Assembly (NCBI RefSeq): GCF_004000275.1
Contig: NZ_RCIP01000002.1
Location: forward strand, 620,283-684,282
Length of the DNA: 64,000 nucleotides
Source of the DNA: Saccharospirillum alexandrii
GTDB taxonomy: Bacteria > Pseudomonadota > Gammaproteobacteria > Pseudomonadales > Natronospirillaceae
Direction of reading: 5' to 3'
Below, piece by piece: positions 38,431 to 47,232 of the stretch. The translations under genes and the position numbers were made by a program. The first letter of the stretch is position 1. Each line of letters begins with the position of its first letter. The notes below the pieces were generated by a model. That model searched no databases and had not been told where the DNA came from. It worked only from the letters and a program-made list of their open reading frames with translations.

Positions 38431-39021
38431 TCATATCTTGATGCCTACCGCCTGAACCACCGCACCCAGGCCGGTGTGGCCTCGCCCTTCATGAATCGGC
38501 CGGTCCATTTCCTGCAATTGCTCAAAATGAAGCGGTGCCAGTTCCTCCTGCAATTGCTCGGCGGTCATCATCCACTCGGCGCGGGGTGGCCCACCGGTTT
38601 TAAACAGCAGTTGCTCCGGCCGATAGGCTTCCAGCACGAAGAGCCCGCCGGGCTTGAGCGCGTCGAACACCTTTTGGTGCAGTGACTGGCGCACGTCAGG
38701 CGGCAAATGACAAAATATTGAAACAATGCCATCCCATTGCCCCTGGCCAAGGTCAATATCGGCCAAATCCGCCGTTTGCGTCTCAATGGACACTCCCCGG
38801 GCCTGTGCCAGGCGTTCCGCCTTTAACAATCCAACGGCCGATGCATCCACTGCCACCACGTCCAGCCCCTGTTCCGCCAGGTAAACGGCATTGCGCCCCT
38901 CGCCTTCGGCCAGACACAGTACCCGGGCGCCGGTGGCGAAGAGGTCAGCCTGGGCTTTCAGGTAATCGTTCGGTTCGGTGCCGTAGAGATAGTCGTCCCC
39001 GGCATAGCGTTCATCCCACAT
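38431..39021 (-). CDS. Class I SAM-dependent methyltransferase
   Basis: A 196-residue small-molecule methyltransferase. The SAM-binding loop VLCLAEGEGRNAVYLA has the E/DxGxGxG-like pattern, followed by DVVAVDASAVGL (acidic residue binding SAM ribose) and LKPGGLFVLEAY. The start MWDERYAGDDYLYGTEPNDYL is like the tellurite-resistance TehB-type or UbiG-like subfamilies; the substrate is not predictable. It stands alone on the minus strand, upstream of the exported 711-residue protein gene, which is divergent. Confidence 0.88.
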   Translation of the reverse strand: MWDERYAGDDYLYGTEPNDYLKAQADLFATGARVLCLAEGEGRNAVYLAEQGLDVVAVDASAVGLLKAERLAQARGVSIETQTADLADIDLGQGQWDGIVSIFCHLPPDVRQSLHQKVFDALKPGGLFVLEAYRPEQLLFKTGGPPRAEWMMTAEQLQEELAPLHFEQLQEMDRPIHEGRGHTGLGAVVQAVGIKI

Positions 39022-39227
39022 TTTGCGGCCTCTTTCACATTCCTGATGGCAATGGGGGCATCGACGGTCGGTTCAAGCCGGTAAACGCAGACAGCCGGGA
39101 AACAGGCCTGTTACAATCGCGAGCCTATTCGGCCCGATCAATCGCCTGAGCACTCAGGGATTGATCGGGCTACCCGGTGCGCTGTTGGGCAGAGCACCCT
39201 GTACTTTACTTACCGATGGAGCCTTAC

Positions 39228-41363
39228 ATGAAAGGAATGATAACGCGCGTGCTGCTGACCCTGGCTGTGGTCACCGCCAGCGTGAGCAGTGCCTACGCCT
39301 TTAATCTGTTTGGTCTGTTCTCCTCAGACCAGGCCGATAACTCAATCAACACCCTGCTCAGCCATACGCCGGCCGACACACTCCTCTTTGTGGGCGGGCA
39401 CAATACTCTGGTGGGCCGGGATATCATGGATTCCTGGTCTACGGTCAACCAGTCGGATATCGACGAACTGCAGACCCTACTGGCGGAAATAGGCAGCGAC
39501 GACAGCCCGGTACTCGGCCTGTTCGAAGCTTTGCTGGTGGATTACACCGCCGCTGCAGGCGGCGGCTACAGCGAACTGATCGCTCACTATGGCCTGCCCG
39601 ATGAAGGCGCCGGTGCGTTTTATTTCCATGGCGCCATGCCCGTTGCCCGCTTTGCCCTGGATAACCCCGATGCGTTCAACGAAGTACTGAATCAGGCCAT
39701 TCTTGAATCCGGTGCTGCACCGGTGATGAAACAGGTGGAAGAGGTTGAAGTTCGCACGTGGCAGCTGACGCCCGAAGGCGACGACGAACGCTTTGACCTG
39801 GCCATCGCCGTCGATCAGGGGTTTGCCACCGTTACCCTGTTCAACCATACCGACACCGCCGCGATTCAGGCCGAGCGCCTGGGTCTGACCGATCTGTCCG
39901 ACTCTCTGGCCGACCAGGGTGACTGGGAAGCATTGGGCGACCAGTACGACTACGATGAAACCGTGCGTGGCTACATCGACCTCGAAGGCCTGGCCGCTAC
40001 CCTGCTGACTGGCACCGAGACCCGCCTGCGACGCGACCTGGAAGCCCTGATCCCGGACGAAATCGAGCGAATGGACACCCAGATGGCCGACAGCCAGTGC
40101 GGACCGGAAGGCTATGCGCTCGCCCGCCAGGTGCCCCGTTTCGCCTTTGGCAGCGAGAGCATCTCGTCTACCTCCGACAGCCTGTCACAACAGGTTGGCA
40201 TGATCCTCGAACTGACCAACACCGACCTGACCAGTGAACTGAAGCGCCTGCCCGGCAGCCTGCCCGCCTACGCCACCGATGGCAGCGACAAGTTGCTGGC
40301 CCTGGCACTGGGTGTCGATGTCAATGCTCTGGCACCGGTCGCGAGCGCCCTGTGGTCACAGCTGCCACAAACGGAATACAAATGCCCGGCACTGCGTGAC
40401 ATGACCGCCGATCTGCGTCAGAACAACCCGGCCATGCTGGGCATGGCGACGGCCATGGCGCAGGGCGTCAAGGGTGTGGGTGCCGCGGTATACGACATCA
40501 CAGCCAACGACAACAGCCCGTTTGGGCTGGCGGGCTCTGTCCTGGTCACCCTGAGTGCCGATAACCCAAGCGTACTGGCTGGCCTGATCAGCTCCAGCAT
40601 CCCCGGCATGGCCGGCGTGACCATTCCCGACGATGGCACCGCCGTGCAGGTTCCGGTACCCATGGCACCGCAGCCGGTATTCGCCGCAATCAAAGGCAAG
40701 CACCTGGTGGTATACACCGGCGACGCCGCCAAGGCACCGGCCGATGCCATGGCCAGTGAGCCGCTGAATACGCGTGGCAGTACCGCCATTGCGTTCAACT
40801 ATGAGCGTTTCGGTGAGGCGGCTCTGGTAGCCCTGGAATCACCCATGGTTGCCAGCAATGCCCAGGGCATGGCGATGGCGACCGGCAGTTGTGTCGACGC
40901 TTACGCGGGCATACTGCAAGCGGCGGCTCTGCCACTGGAAGGCAGCTACCGGGATACCCTCACCGAGCGCGGCTGGGAAGCCAAATTCGAAGTGACTCTG
41001 GGTGAAATGGATACAGACTTCAGTGTGCCAACCGGTACCTTCCAGTCTGAAACCCTCGACTACGACTGCACCTGGTACGACTCTGGCGTTGAAATCATCA
41101 ACGGCGACGGTACTGGCCAGTTCACCGAAACCGATGACAACGGCCAGTGCGCCCTGTACCAGGCTGATTACACCTGGACTCAGAACGGCAACGTCATGGA
41201 GCAAACCACCACGGCGCTGCGCTCACGCGAAAGCTGTGACGCTGCCTGGGAAGACCAGCCGCAAGAGACCTTCACCTGTACACTGCTCGGCAGCCACAAC
41301 GGTAACCTCTACTGCCAGTATGGCACGGGTATGGATGCCTACCTGATGCGCTACTTCCAGTAA
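39228..41363 (+). CDS. Large exported protein of unknown function
   Basis: A 711-residue protein that I do not recognise. Residues 1-24 are a signal peptide (MKGMITRVLLTLAVVTASVS). The body (about 25-590) is alpha/beta, acidic, with repeated small-residue helices, somewhat like periplasmic proteins of unknown function that have DUF3352-like folds; this is only a resemblance. The last 110 residues form a beta-rich, Cys-containing domain (LDYDCTWYD, GQCALYQADYTW, FTCTLLGSHNGNLYCQYG). ATG 39228 is preferred over one four codons earlier because it gives a cleaner signal peptide. It is monocistronic, ended by the terminator at 41385. Confidence 0.8.
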   Translation: MKGMITRVLLTLAVVTASVSSAYAFNLFGLFSSDQADNSINTLLSHTPADTLLFVGGHNTLVGRDIMDSWSTVNQSDIDELQTLLAEIGSDDSPVLGLFEALLVDYTAAAGGGYSELIAHYGLPDEGAGAFYFHGAMPVARFALDNPDAFNEVLNQAILESGAAPVMKQVEEVEVRTWQLTPEGDDERFDLAIAVDQGFATVTLFNHTDTAAIQAERLGLTDLSDSLADQGDWEALGDQYDYDETVRGYIDLEGLAATLLTGTETRLRRDLEALIPDEIERMDTQMADSQCGPEGYALARQVPRFAFGSESISSTSDSLSQQVGMILELTNTDLTSELKRLPGSLPAYATDGSDKLLALALGVDVNALAPVASALWSQLPQTEYKCPALRDMTADLRQNNPAMLGMATAMAQGVKGVGAAVYDITANDNSPFGLAGSVLVTLSADNPSVLAGLISSSIPGMAGVTIPDDGTAVQVPVPMAPQPVFAAIKGKHLVVYTGDAAKAPADAMASEPLNTRGSTAIAFNYERFGEAALVALESPMVASNAQGMAMATGSCVDAYAGILQAAALPLEGSYRDTLTERGWEAKFEVTLGEMDTDFSVPTGTFQSETLDYDCTWYDSGVEIINGDGTGQFTETDDNGQCALYQADYTWTQNGNVMEQTTTALRSRESCDAAWEDQPQETFTCTLLGSHNGNLYCQYGTGMDAYLMRYFQ

Positions 41364-41384
41364 CCACAACGCGCGCCCTCTGGA

Positions 41385-41414
41385 AAACCCGGTGCCTGTC
41401 ACCGGGTTTTTTTT
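41385..41414 (+). terminator. Strong terminator after the 711-residue protein gene
   Basis: AAAACCCGGTG (from 41385) pairs with CACCGGGTTTT around CCTGT and is followed by an eight-base T run (41407-41414). Confidence 0.9.
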
Positions 41415-41539
41415 GGCCGGTCATCTTACCCACACCTTCTGTGGACAAGCCTGTGTACAGACCCGGGAAAACCGATGCCAGGCCCACCCCGCCGCTGTTG
41501 CTTAAAATACGTAAAAAACAATCAGTTAGTTCATACCGC

Positions 41540-41557
41540 GAGTCACGAAACTGTCAT
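41540..41557 (+). promoter_or_regulatory. PHO box upstream of the beta-helix protein gene
   Basis: GAGTCAC at 41540-41546 (5 of 7 to CTGTCAC) and CTGTCAT at 41551-41557 are spaced by 11 bases as in PhoB boxes. The second heptamer is followed by ATT. The box lies 54 bases upstream of the ATG. Confidence 0.65.
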
Positions 41558-41610
41558 ATTCGCCCACTATCCTCCCGGCTCTTCGCCCATTGGTTGTACG
41601 GGAGCACACC

Positions 41611-43200
41611 ATGACCCTCATCGCATCACCTGCCCAACCTGCGTCCAAAAGCAATCTGATCGGCCTTCTGTGGACATTCCGGGAACGCCTCGCCGCCAAG
41701 CCCCATCAAGTCGACACCGACTTCGAACGCTTGCTGAGCGAACCGGACTACCGCAACGGTCTTTTTGACCGGGCCAGAGCGATGGAGGATCCGGGCATTC
41801 AAAATCTGGCTCACCGACTGGCGCGCACCGAGATGCCTGAATCTCTGCTTGAGGAGGCCCGTCAGCAGGGGCTCCTGCCCAAAGCGTTTCAGCCAGTGCT
41901 TGCACGTCCCTGGCGGCGCCTGCTTCTGGCGCTGCTGGCCCTTGCCCTGATTGCCACCGGCGTTTACAGCCAATGGGAGCGCCTGCTGGAAACCCTGACC
42001 GGCACCGTCGTCGTCGCGACCGATATCGATACCGACACCCGTTGGCGTGCCGACCGAACCTATCGGCTGGATTCCGACATCTTCGTTCACAACGATGCCA
42101 TCTTGAGCATAGCCCCCGGCACGGTCATCAAAGGTCGGCCGGGTTCATCACTTGTGATCGCCCGGGGCAGTCAACTGGTTGCCGAAGGCACTCGGTCGGC
42201 ACCCATCGTCTTCACCAGTGCGAAGCCGGTTGGGCAGCGCGAACGCGGTGATTGGGGTGGCGTCGTATTGCTCGGGGACGACCGCACCAACGAAGCCTTT
42301 GCCCGCGTCGAGGGTGTCGACGTGCGCGATATTCGCGGCCACTTCGGCGGGCAAGAGCGGAATGGCAGCTGCGGTAGCCTGCGCTACGTTCGCATTGAAT
42401 ACGCCGGCTACGAAGCCTTTGTCGACAATGAACTGAATGGTCTCACCGTCGCCGGATGCGGCCCGCAAACCACGCTGGAGTACCTGCAGATTCATAAGGC
42501 ACTGGACGATGGCATTGAATTTTTCGGCGGCTCGGCCAACGCACGCCACTTGCTTATTACCGGTGCCCGAGACGATAGCCTCGACTGGGATCTGGGCTGG
42601 AACGGCAAGGTGCAGTTTCTGATCGCACAACAACACCCCAATGTTGGGGACAGGGCCTTTGAGGGCGACAATTCCCCTGAACGCGACAATGCCCGGCCAC
42701 GTTCTGAACCCCAGATCAGCAACATCACGTTGGTCGGCACCGCACCGGACCATACCGCCATGGTGCTGCGCAGCGGTACCGCCGGTCAGTTCAGCCGCAT
42801 TCTACTCTCGGGTTATGGTACCAACCCGATCGACTTGCGAGATCCGCTGACCGAGAGCCTGGTCCGCCAAGAGGCGCTGAGGTTCACTCATCTGGCCATC
42901 GATGGCGAGTCCGCAGCAACGTCACCCTGGCGTCCGGAAACCGGCGATCGGGATAACGACGCGGGCTTTGCCGAGCCGGACTACTTCAACCCCATCAGCC
43001 AGGTAATTCCCGGTTTACTGGGCAACCAGGCCAGCAACCCGGTAGCACCGGACTTCAGACCCCGCCAGCCAACGGGCAGTTCGACCGACTGGCCGGATAA
43101 CGACCCCTTCTGGGATCGAACCGCCACCTACGCCGGCGCCGTTAACCCGGCCGCCACGACCCCCTGGTATCTCGGCTGGACTGACTTCAGTGAGCACTAG
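41611..43200 (+). CDS. Membrane-anchored right-handed beta-helix protein, predicted Pho regulon
   Basis: A 529-residue protein of unknown function. Residues 1-100 are cytoplasmic and helical with basic patches; a single membrane helix follows at about 103-119 (LLLALLALALIATGVYS); the remainder is extracytoplasmic. About 150-460 has repeated strand turns of a parallel beta-helix (ILSIAPGTVIKGRPGSSLVIARGSQ, DWGGVVLLG, LRYVRIEYAGYE, LTVAGCGPQTTLEYLQIHKA, ISNITLVGTA), like surface beta-helix proteins, some of which bind polysaccharides. No catalytic residue is identified. The ATG at 41611 follows GGGAG. A PHO box and, 154 bases further on, phoX with a PHO array suggest phosphate-starvation expression and a shared cell-envelope role. 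Confidence 0.8.
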   Translation: MTLIASPAQPASKSNLIGLLWTFRERLAAKPHQVDTDFERLLSEPDYRNGLFDRARAMEDPGIQNLAHRLARTEMPESLLEEARQQGLLPKAFQPVLARPWRRLLLALLALALIATGVYSQWERLLETLTGTVVVATDIDTDTRWRADRTYRLDSDIFVHNDAILSIAPGTVIKGRPGSSLVIARGSQLVAEGTRSAPIVFTSAKPVGQRERGDWGGVVLLGDDRTNEAFARVEGVDVRDIRGHFGGQERNGSCGSLRYVRIEYAGYEAFVDNELNGLTVAGCGPQTTLEYLQIHKALDDGIEFFGGSANARHLLITGARDDSLDWDLGWNGKVQFLIAQQHPNVGDRAFEGDNSPERDNARPRSEPQISNITLVGTAPDHTAMVLRSGTAGQFSRILLSGYGTNPIDLRDPLTESLVRQEALRFTHLAIDGESAATSPWRPETGDRDNDAGFAEPDYFNPISQVIPGLLGNQASNPVAPDFRPRQPTGSSTDWPDNDPFWDRTATYAGAVNPAATTPWYLGWTDFSEH

Positions 43201-43235
43201 ACTGAAGACAACCATTGAGTGATCAGGACTCAATC

Positions 43236-43307
43236 CTGTCATCGAATCGCTATCAAACTGACATCCCGTCGTCACGCCTCTGTCACGTCGGTTGGCAAAA
43301 CTGTCAC
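43236..43307 (+). promoter_or_regulatory. Phased array of PHO-box heptamers upstream of phoX
   Basis: CTGTCAT (43236), CTGACAT (43258), CTGTCAC (43280) and CTGTCAC (43301) are spaced 22, 22 and 21 bases apart, with TCGTCAC at 43269 in the intermediate 11-base phase. This is the 11/22-base periodicity of tandem PhoB boxes. The array ends 47 bases before the phoX ATG. Confidence 0.8.
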
Positions 43308-43353
43308 ACGATTTCCGTGCAGACCAACCGACCTGACAATAAGGACCTGACCC

Positions 43354-45246
43354 ATGCCTAACCACACCCCCGATGCCAGCCTGGAACCTGATTACAACGA
43401 AAACCCCGTTGAATTCGATCGGCTGATCAGCAAAGCCATTTCACGCCGCAGCCTGATCAAGATCGGCTCGGCTGCCGGTGCGGCGACCTTCCTCGGTGGC
43501 ACCTCAAGCCTGGCCATGGCCGTTAGCCAGGCCACCACCCTGATGAGCTTCGACAACATTCCCGCCAGCACCGCCGACACCATTACGCTGCCTGCTGGCT
43601 ACAGCTACGATGTGCTGATGTCCTGGGGTGACCCGGTGCTGGCCGGTGCGCCCAACTTCGCGCGCAACAACGACGCCGATGCGCAGGCTGGCCAGTTTGG
43701 CGACAACACCGACGGCATGGAACTGTTTCATCTGACTTACGCCGACGGCAGCGTCAACCCAGACCGGGCTATCCTCGCGGTCAACAACGAATACTATAAC
43801 GACGAATTCATCTTCGAGCATGGTGAAGCCGCCAAAACCCTGGCCGATGTGCGCAAAGGCATCGCCGCGCACGGTGTCACGCTGGTGGAAATGGAACGCA
43901 AACCCAATGGTCAGTGGGTTTACCTGAAAGACGCTCCCATGAACCGCCGGCTGCACGGTTACGCGGCCTTCGAACTGACCGGTCCGGTCGCCGGTTCCGA
44001 GTACGTTAAAACCTCAACCGACCCAAGCGGTCGTCGCGTGCTGGGTACCTTTAACAACTGCGGCTCCGGTCGCACCCCCTGGGGCACTTACCTTACCTGT
44101 GAAGAAAACTTCAACGGATATTTTGGCGCACCGGAAGGCACTGAACTGAGCGACGCCCAACGCCGCTACGGCTTGAGCGAAAGTGGTTTCGGTTACAACT
44201 GGTGGCCGCACGAAGAACGCTTTAATCTCGCCAAGGAACCGAACGAAGCAAATCGCTTTGGCTGGGTCGTCGAAATTGATCCGTACAATCCGGAAGCACG
44301 CCCGAAAAAACGAACCGCCCTCGGCCGCTTCAAACATGAAAATGCGGCCATGACCATCAACCGGGACGGCCGTGCCGTGGTGTATTCGGGCGATGACGAA
44401 CGCGGTGAGTTTCTGTACAAGTTTGTCTCGCGCGATGCCTACCGGCCCGATGACCGCGCCCACAACCTGACCTTGCTGGAACAAGGCACGCTGTACGTTG
44501 CAAAATTCCACGATGGTGGCGCCGGTGAATGGATCGAACTGAGCTACGGCCAGAACGGCCTGACACAAGCCAACGGCTTTGAAAACGAAGCCGACATCCT
44601 GGTGCGCGCCCGTGCAGCGGCAAGCTTTGTCGGTGCGACCACCATGGACCGCCCGGAATGGGTTGCCTGCCACCCGTCCTCACCCATGGTGTTCTGCGCC
44701 CTGACCAACAACACCCGACGCGGCACCACCGACCAGCAACCGGTCGGCGGCCCGAACCCGCGTGCCGAAAACCAGTACGGACAGATCGTGCGCTGGGTAC
44801 CGGAAAACCGCGATCACGCATCACGCCGTTTTGGCTGGGATCTGTACGCCGTCGCCGGAAATCCGGTGGTTAAAACCGGCGCCTATGCCGGCAGTGAGAA
44901 CATCACCGCCGACAACATGTTCAACAGCCCGGACGGCCTGGCGTTCGACCGCTTCGGCCGCCTGTGGATTCAGACCGACGGCAACTACTCAAACGAAGGC
45001 GACTTCGCCGGCCAGGGCAACAACCAAATGCTCTGTGCCGACCCGGTCACCGGCCACATCCGTCGATTCCTGGTTGGCCCCCAGGGCTGTGAAGTCACGG
45101 GGCTGACCTTCTCAGACGACCATCGCACCATGCTGGTCGGCATTCAGCACCCGGCCGGTCAATGGCCCAACGCAGCACGTGACGGCGTTCCCCGGTCGTC
45201 CGTGATTGCGGTTCGCCGCAACGACGGTGGCGTTATCGGCGCCTGA
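43354..45246 (+). CDS. phoX: PhoX-type alkaline phosphatase, Tat-exported
   Basis: A 630-residue DUF839-family phosphatase, likely calcium- and iron-dependent, that releases phosphate from organic esters in the periplasm. A twin-arginine signal is present at residues 30-36 (SRRSLIK), with an Ala-rich segment ending in SLAMA at about 56. PhoX-like sections: GDNTDGMELFHLTYADGS, NNEYYNDEFIF, GRTPWGTYLTCEEN, DGLAFDRFGRLWIQTDG and the terminal GVPRSSVIAVRRNDGG. It is a common marine phosphate-starvation enzyme. The upstream PHO array supports PhoB control and the upstream gene may be a functional partner. Confidence 0.95.
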   Translation: MPNHTPDASLEPDYNENPVEFDRLISKAISRRSLIKIGSAAGAATFLGGTSSLAMAVSQATTLMSFDNIPASTADTITLPAGYSYDVLMSWGDPVLAGAPNFARNNDADAQAGQFGDNTDGMELFHLTYADGSVNPDRAILAVNNEYYNDEFIFEHGEAAKTLADVRKGIAAHGVTLVEMERKPNGQWVYLKDAPMNRRLHGYAAFELTGPVAGSEYVKTSTDPSGRRVLGTFNNCGSGRTPWGTYLTCEENFNGYFGAPEGTELSDAQRRYGLSESGFGYNWWPHEERFNLAKEPNEANRFGWVVEIDPYNPEARPKKRTALGRFKHENAAMTINRDGRAVVYSGDDERGEFLYKFVSRDAYRPDDRAHNLTLLEQGTLYVAKFHDGGAGEWIELSYGQNGLTQANGFENEADILVRARAAASFVGATTMDRPEWVACHPSSPMVFCALTNNTRRGTTDQQPVGGPNPRAENQYGQIVRWVPENRDHASRRFGWDLYAVAGNPVVKTGAYAGSENITADNMFNSPDGLAFDRFGRLWIQTDGNYSNEGDFAGQGNNQMLCADPVTGHIRRFLVGPQGCEVTGLTFSDDHRTMLVGIQHPAGQWPNAARDGVPRSSVIAVRRNDGGVIGA

Positions 45247-45254
45247 CGCAAAAA

Positions 45255-45290
45255 GCCGGGCTCTGCACCTCCAGAGCCCGGCTTGTTTTT
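45255..45290 (+). terminator. Terminator after phoX
   Basis: GCCGGGCTCTG (45255-45265) pairs with CAGAGCCCGGC (45272-45282), followed by TTGTTTTT. It also faces the convergent pirin gene. Confidence 0.88.
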
Positions 45291-45302
45291 CCTCACTGCG
45301 CC

Positions 45303-45980
45303 TTATTCCGGCAAATCGAACACCAGTGCTTCGGCACTGCCCTCGCCACTAAAATCGATGTCAGCCGCCACAATCATTCGTCCGTCACCAGGCCCCACTC
45401 GCTCGCCGTTGGCATACACCTCACCGGTGACGCCATGCACATAGACCTGGCCAAAGTGCGGCCGGAATGACCAGTCCTGGCCACCCTGATAGCGCCATAG
45501 CCGGGCATCGGAATGCACCTGCATGGCACCCTCGGCTTCCGGGTGTAAAATGGCCGTGCCTCCAGGCAATCGGTCGAAAGCCCGCTGGTCGTAACGCGGT
45601 GACACCTGTCGCGCATTGGGCAACAGCCATATTTGCAGGAAGTGCAATGGCTCGGTATCAGAGGCGTTGTATTCGCTGTGCATAACGCCCGTGCCCGCAC
45701 TCATGATCTGAAAGTCGCCCGCCGGTATGCGCTTGATGTTGCCCATGCTGTCGCGGTGTTCAATTTCACCCTCAAGCACGTACGACAGTATTTCCATATC
45801 GCGATGACCATGGGCGCCAAAGCCGGCGCCCGGGTCCACCCGGTCGTCATTGATAACGCGCAGCACCGATACGCCCATGTGGTTAGGGTCGTAATAATTG
45901 CCAAAAGAAAAAGTGTGATGGCTGTCGAGCCAGCCGAACTGAGCACGACCGCGTTCGGTCGCAGGTCTGACATATGCCAT
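45303..45980 (-). CDS. Pirin family protein
   Basis: A 225-residue bicupin protein of the pirin/YhhW class. The N-terminal metal site is visible in FGAHGHRDMEILSYVLEGEIEHRDS (two histidines plus later His and Glu). YhhW-type pirins degrade flavonols such as quercetin, others act as redox-sensing regulators; no substrate can be assigned here. The start MAYVRPATERGRAQFGWLDSHHTFSFGNYYDP is the family signature. It is monocistronic and convergent with phoX. Confidence 0.93.
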   Translation of the reverse strand: MAYVRPATERGRAQFGWLDSHHTFSFGNYYDPNHMGVSVLRVINDDRVDPGAGFGAHGHRDMEILSYVLEGEIEHRDSMGNIKRIPAGDFQIMSAGTGVMHSEYNASDTEPLHFLQIWLLPNARQVSPRYDQRAFDRLPGGTAILHPEAEGAMQVHSDARLWRYQGGQDWSFRPHFGQVYVHGVTGEVYANGERVGPGDGRMIVAADIDFSGEGSAEALVFDLPE

Positions 45981-46112
45981 AGGGGAACCTCCTCGCTGTT
46001 TGGTACAGGCTAAATCGGGTTCGCCCCACCATATAGCGAGAGTTTCTGCAGTGACTGCTCAAAAAAACTGAACAGCCCATGGGCCGAAGGCCTGGCCATT
46101 CCAGGCGGGCCG

Positions 46113-46880
46113 TTACAGCCCGTGCCAGTCGACCTCGGGCAGGGTTTCAAAACCCGGTTTTGCAAACCAGTAGCCCTGAAACAGATCGACGCCCAGACCC
46201 CGCAAAAAGGCAAATTCGCCCTCGCACTCAATGCCCTCAGCCAGAGGCCTGCAGCCAATATCACGCAACATTTGCACGGTGGACCGTACGATGATCTGGC
46301 GGGTTTTGTCCTGATCGATACCGCGAATCAGCGCCATATCGAGTTTCACGATGTCCGGCTGAACCTTAGCCAGCAAATTGAGCCCGGAATAACCGGAACC
46401 GAAATCGTCGAGCGCGGTCAGAAAACCCTGCTTCTGGTAATAATCGAGGATCGAGACCAGGTGATCCTGATCATCAACCCGCTCCACTTCGGTAATCTCG
46501 AACATGATGCGTTCGATCGGAAATTGCGCGTCGTTTGCGGCTTTCAGGGTGGTGCGAATGCACAGCTCGGGCCGGTACACGGCGTTGGGTAAAAAGTTAA
46601 TGCTGAGCATGCCTTGCAATTGCAGCCTGGCCGCCAGCGTGATGGCTTTCACCCGGCAGGCCTGATCGAAACGGTAGCGATTGGTATCATCAACCTGGCT
46701 GATGATGCTGTAGGCCGATTCGCCCTTCAAGCCCCGTACCAGAGCTTCGTAACCGTACAATTCGCGCCGCGATACATCCACAAGCGGCTGGAACGCCATA
46801 CTGAAATCAAATCCTAACAGATTGCCGTCGCGGCAGGCCTGACAACTCAGTGTTTGAAAATCAACGGGCTGTTCTCTCAT
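46113..46880 (-). CDS. EAL-domain cyclic-di-GMP phosphodiesterase
   Basis: A 255-residue single-domain EAL protein. All catalytic positions look present: EALVR (45-49), N in SINFLPNA, E in MFEITE, DDFGSGYS, K in IVKLDM, and AEGIE followed by QGYWFAKP. It should hydrolyse cyclic di-GMP to pGpG and favour motility. It opens with a short Cys-containing segment (LSCQACRDGN) that could bind metal or redox signals. No GGDEF or sensory domain and no operon partner is seen. Confidence 0.93.
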   Translation of the reverse strand: MREQPVDFQTLSCQACRDGNLLGFDFSMAFQPLVDVSRRELYGYEALVRGLKGESAYSIISQVDDTNRYRFDQACRVKAITLAARLQLQGMLSINFLPNAVYRPELCIRTTLKAANDAQFPIERIMFEITEVERVDDQDHLVSILDYYQKQGFLTALDDFGSGYSGLNLLAKVQPDIVKLDMALIRGIDQDKTRQIIVRSTVQMLRDIGCRPLAEGIECEGEFAFLRGLGVDLFQGYWFAKPGFETLPEVDWHGL

Positions 46881-47232
46881 TGTCTAACTTCCCGGGTATT
46901 TGTCTAAAAATTCAGGTTAGCAGCCCCACCCGTTTCGGTGAAATGCTTTTACAGTGACACTGCGCCGGAATGGAAGAAAAAAGGCGTAATGTACCTGACA
47001 ACGCACCGTTTCGGTGCTTTAATTTGAGAAACAGTAGGCATATAACGGCGACAACACAGCACAAACCGGCACGTATTTCGCATGGCGAATCGTCAACAGC
47101 CACCGTCGATTCGCTATCGGTTTCGTCAAGATTACGCTGGCACAGCCGATACATTACCCAACACCGGGTTGTTGCCATCAAGGAGGAGGCGATCACCACT
47201 CAGCTAACGCCCCAGGGCCAAAGGCATCGCCG
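46881..47232. other. 352-base divergent gap between EAL and MCP genes
   Basis: No gene is supported. ACCGTTTCGGT occurs at about 47005, within a hairpin GCACCG/CGGTGC (47003-47017) followed by TTTAATTT, and a related CCCGTTTCGGTG occurs at about 46930. The open frame at 46970-47236 has no RBS and overlaps the MCP start. An AAGGAGGAGG at about 47180 is too far from the MCP ATG to serve it. Confidence 0.45.
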
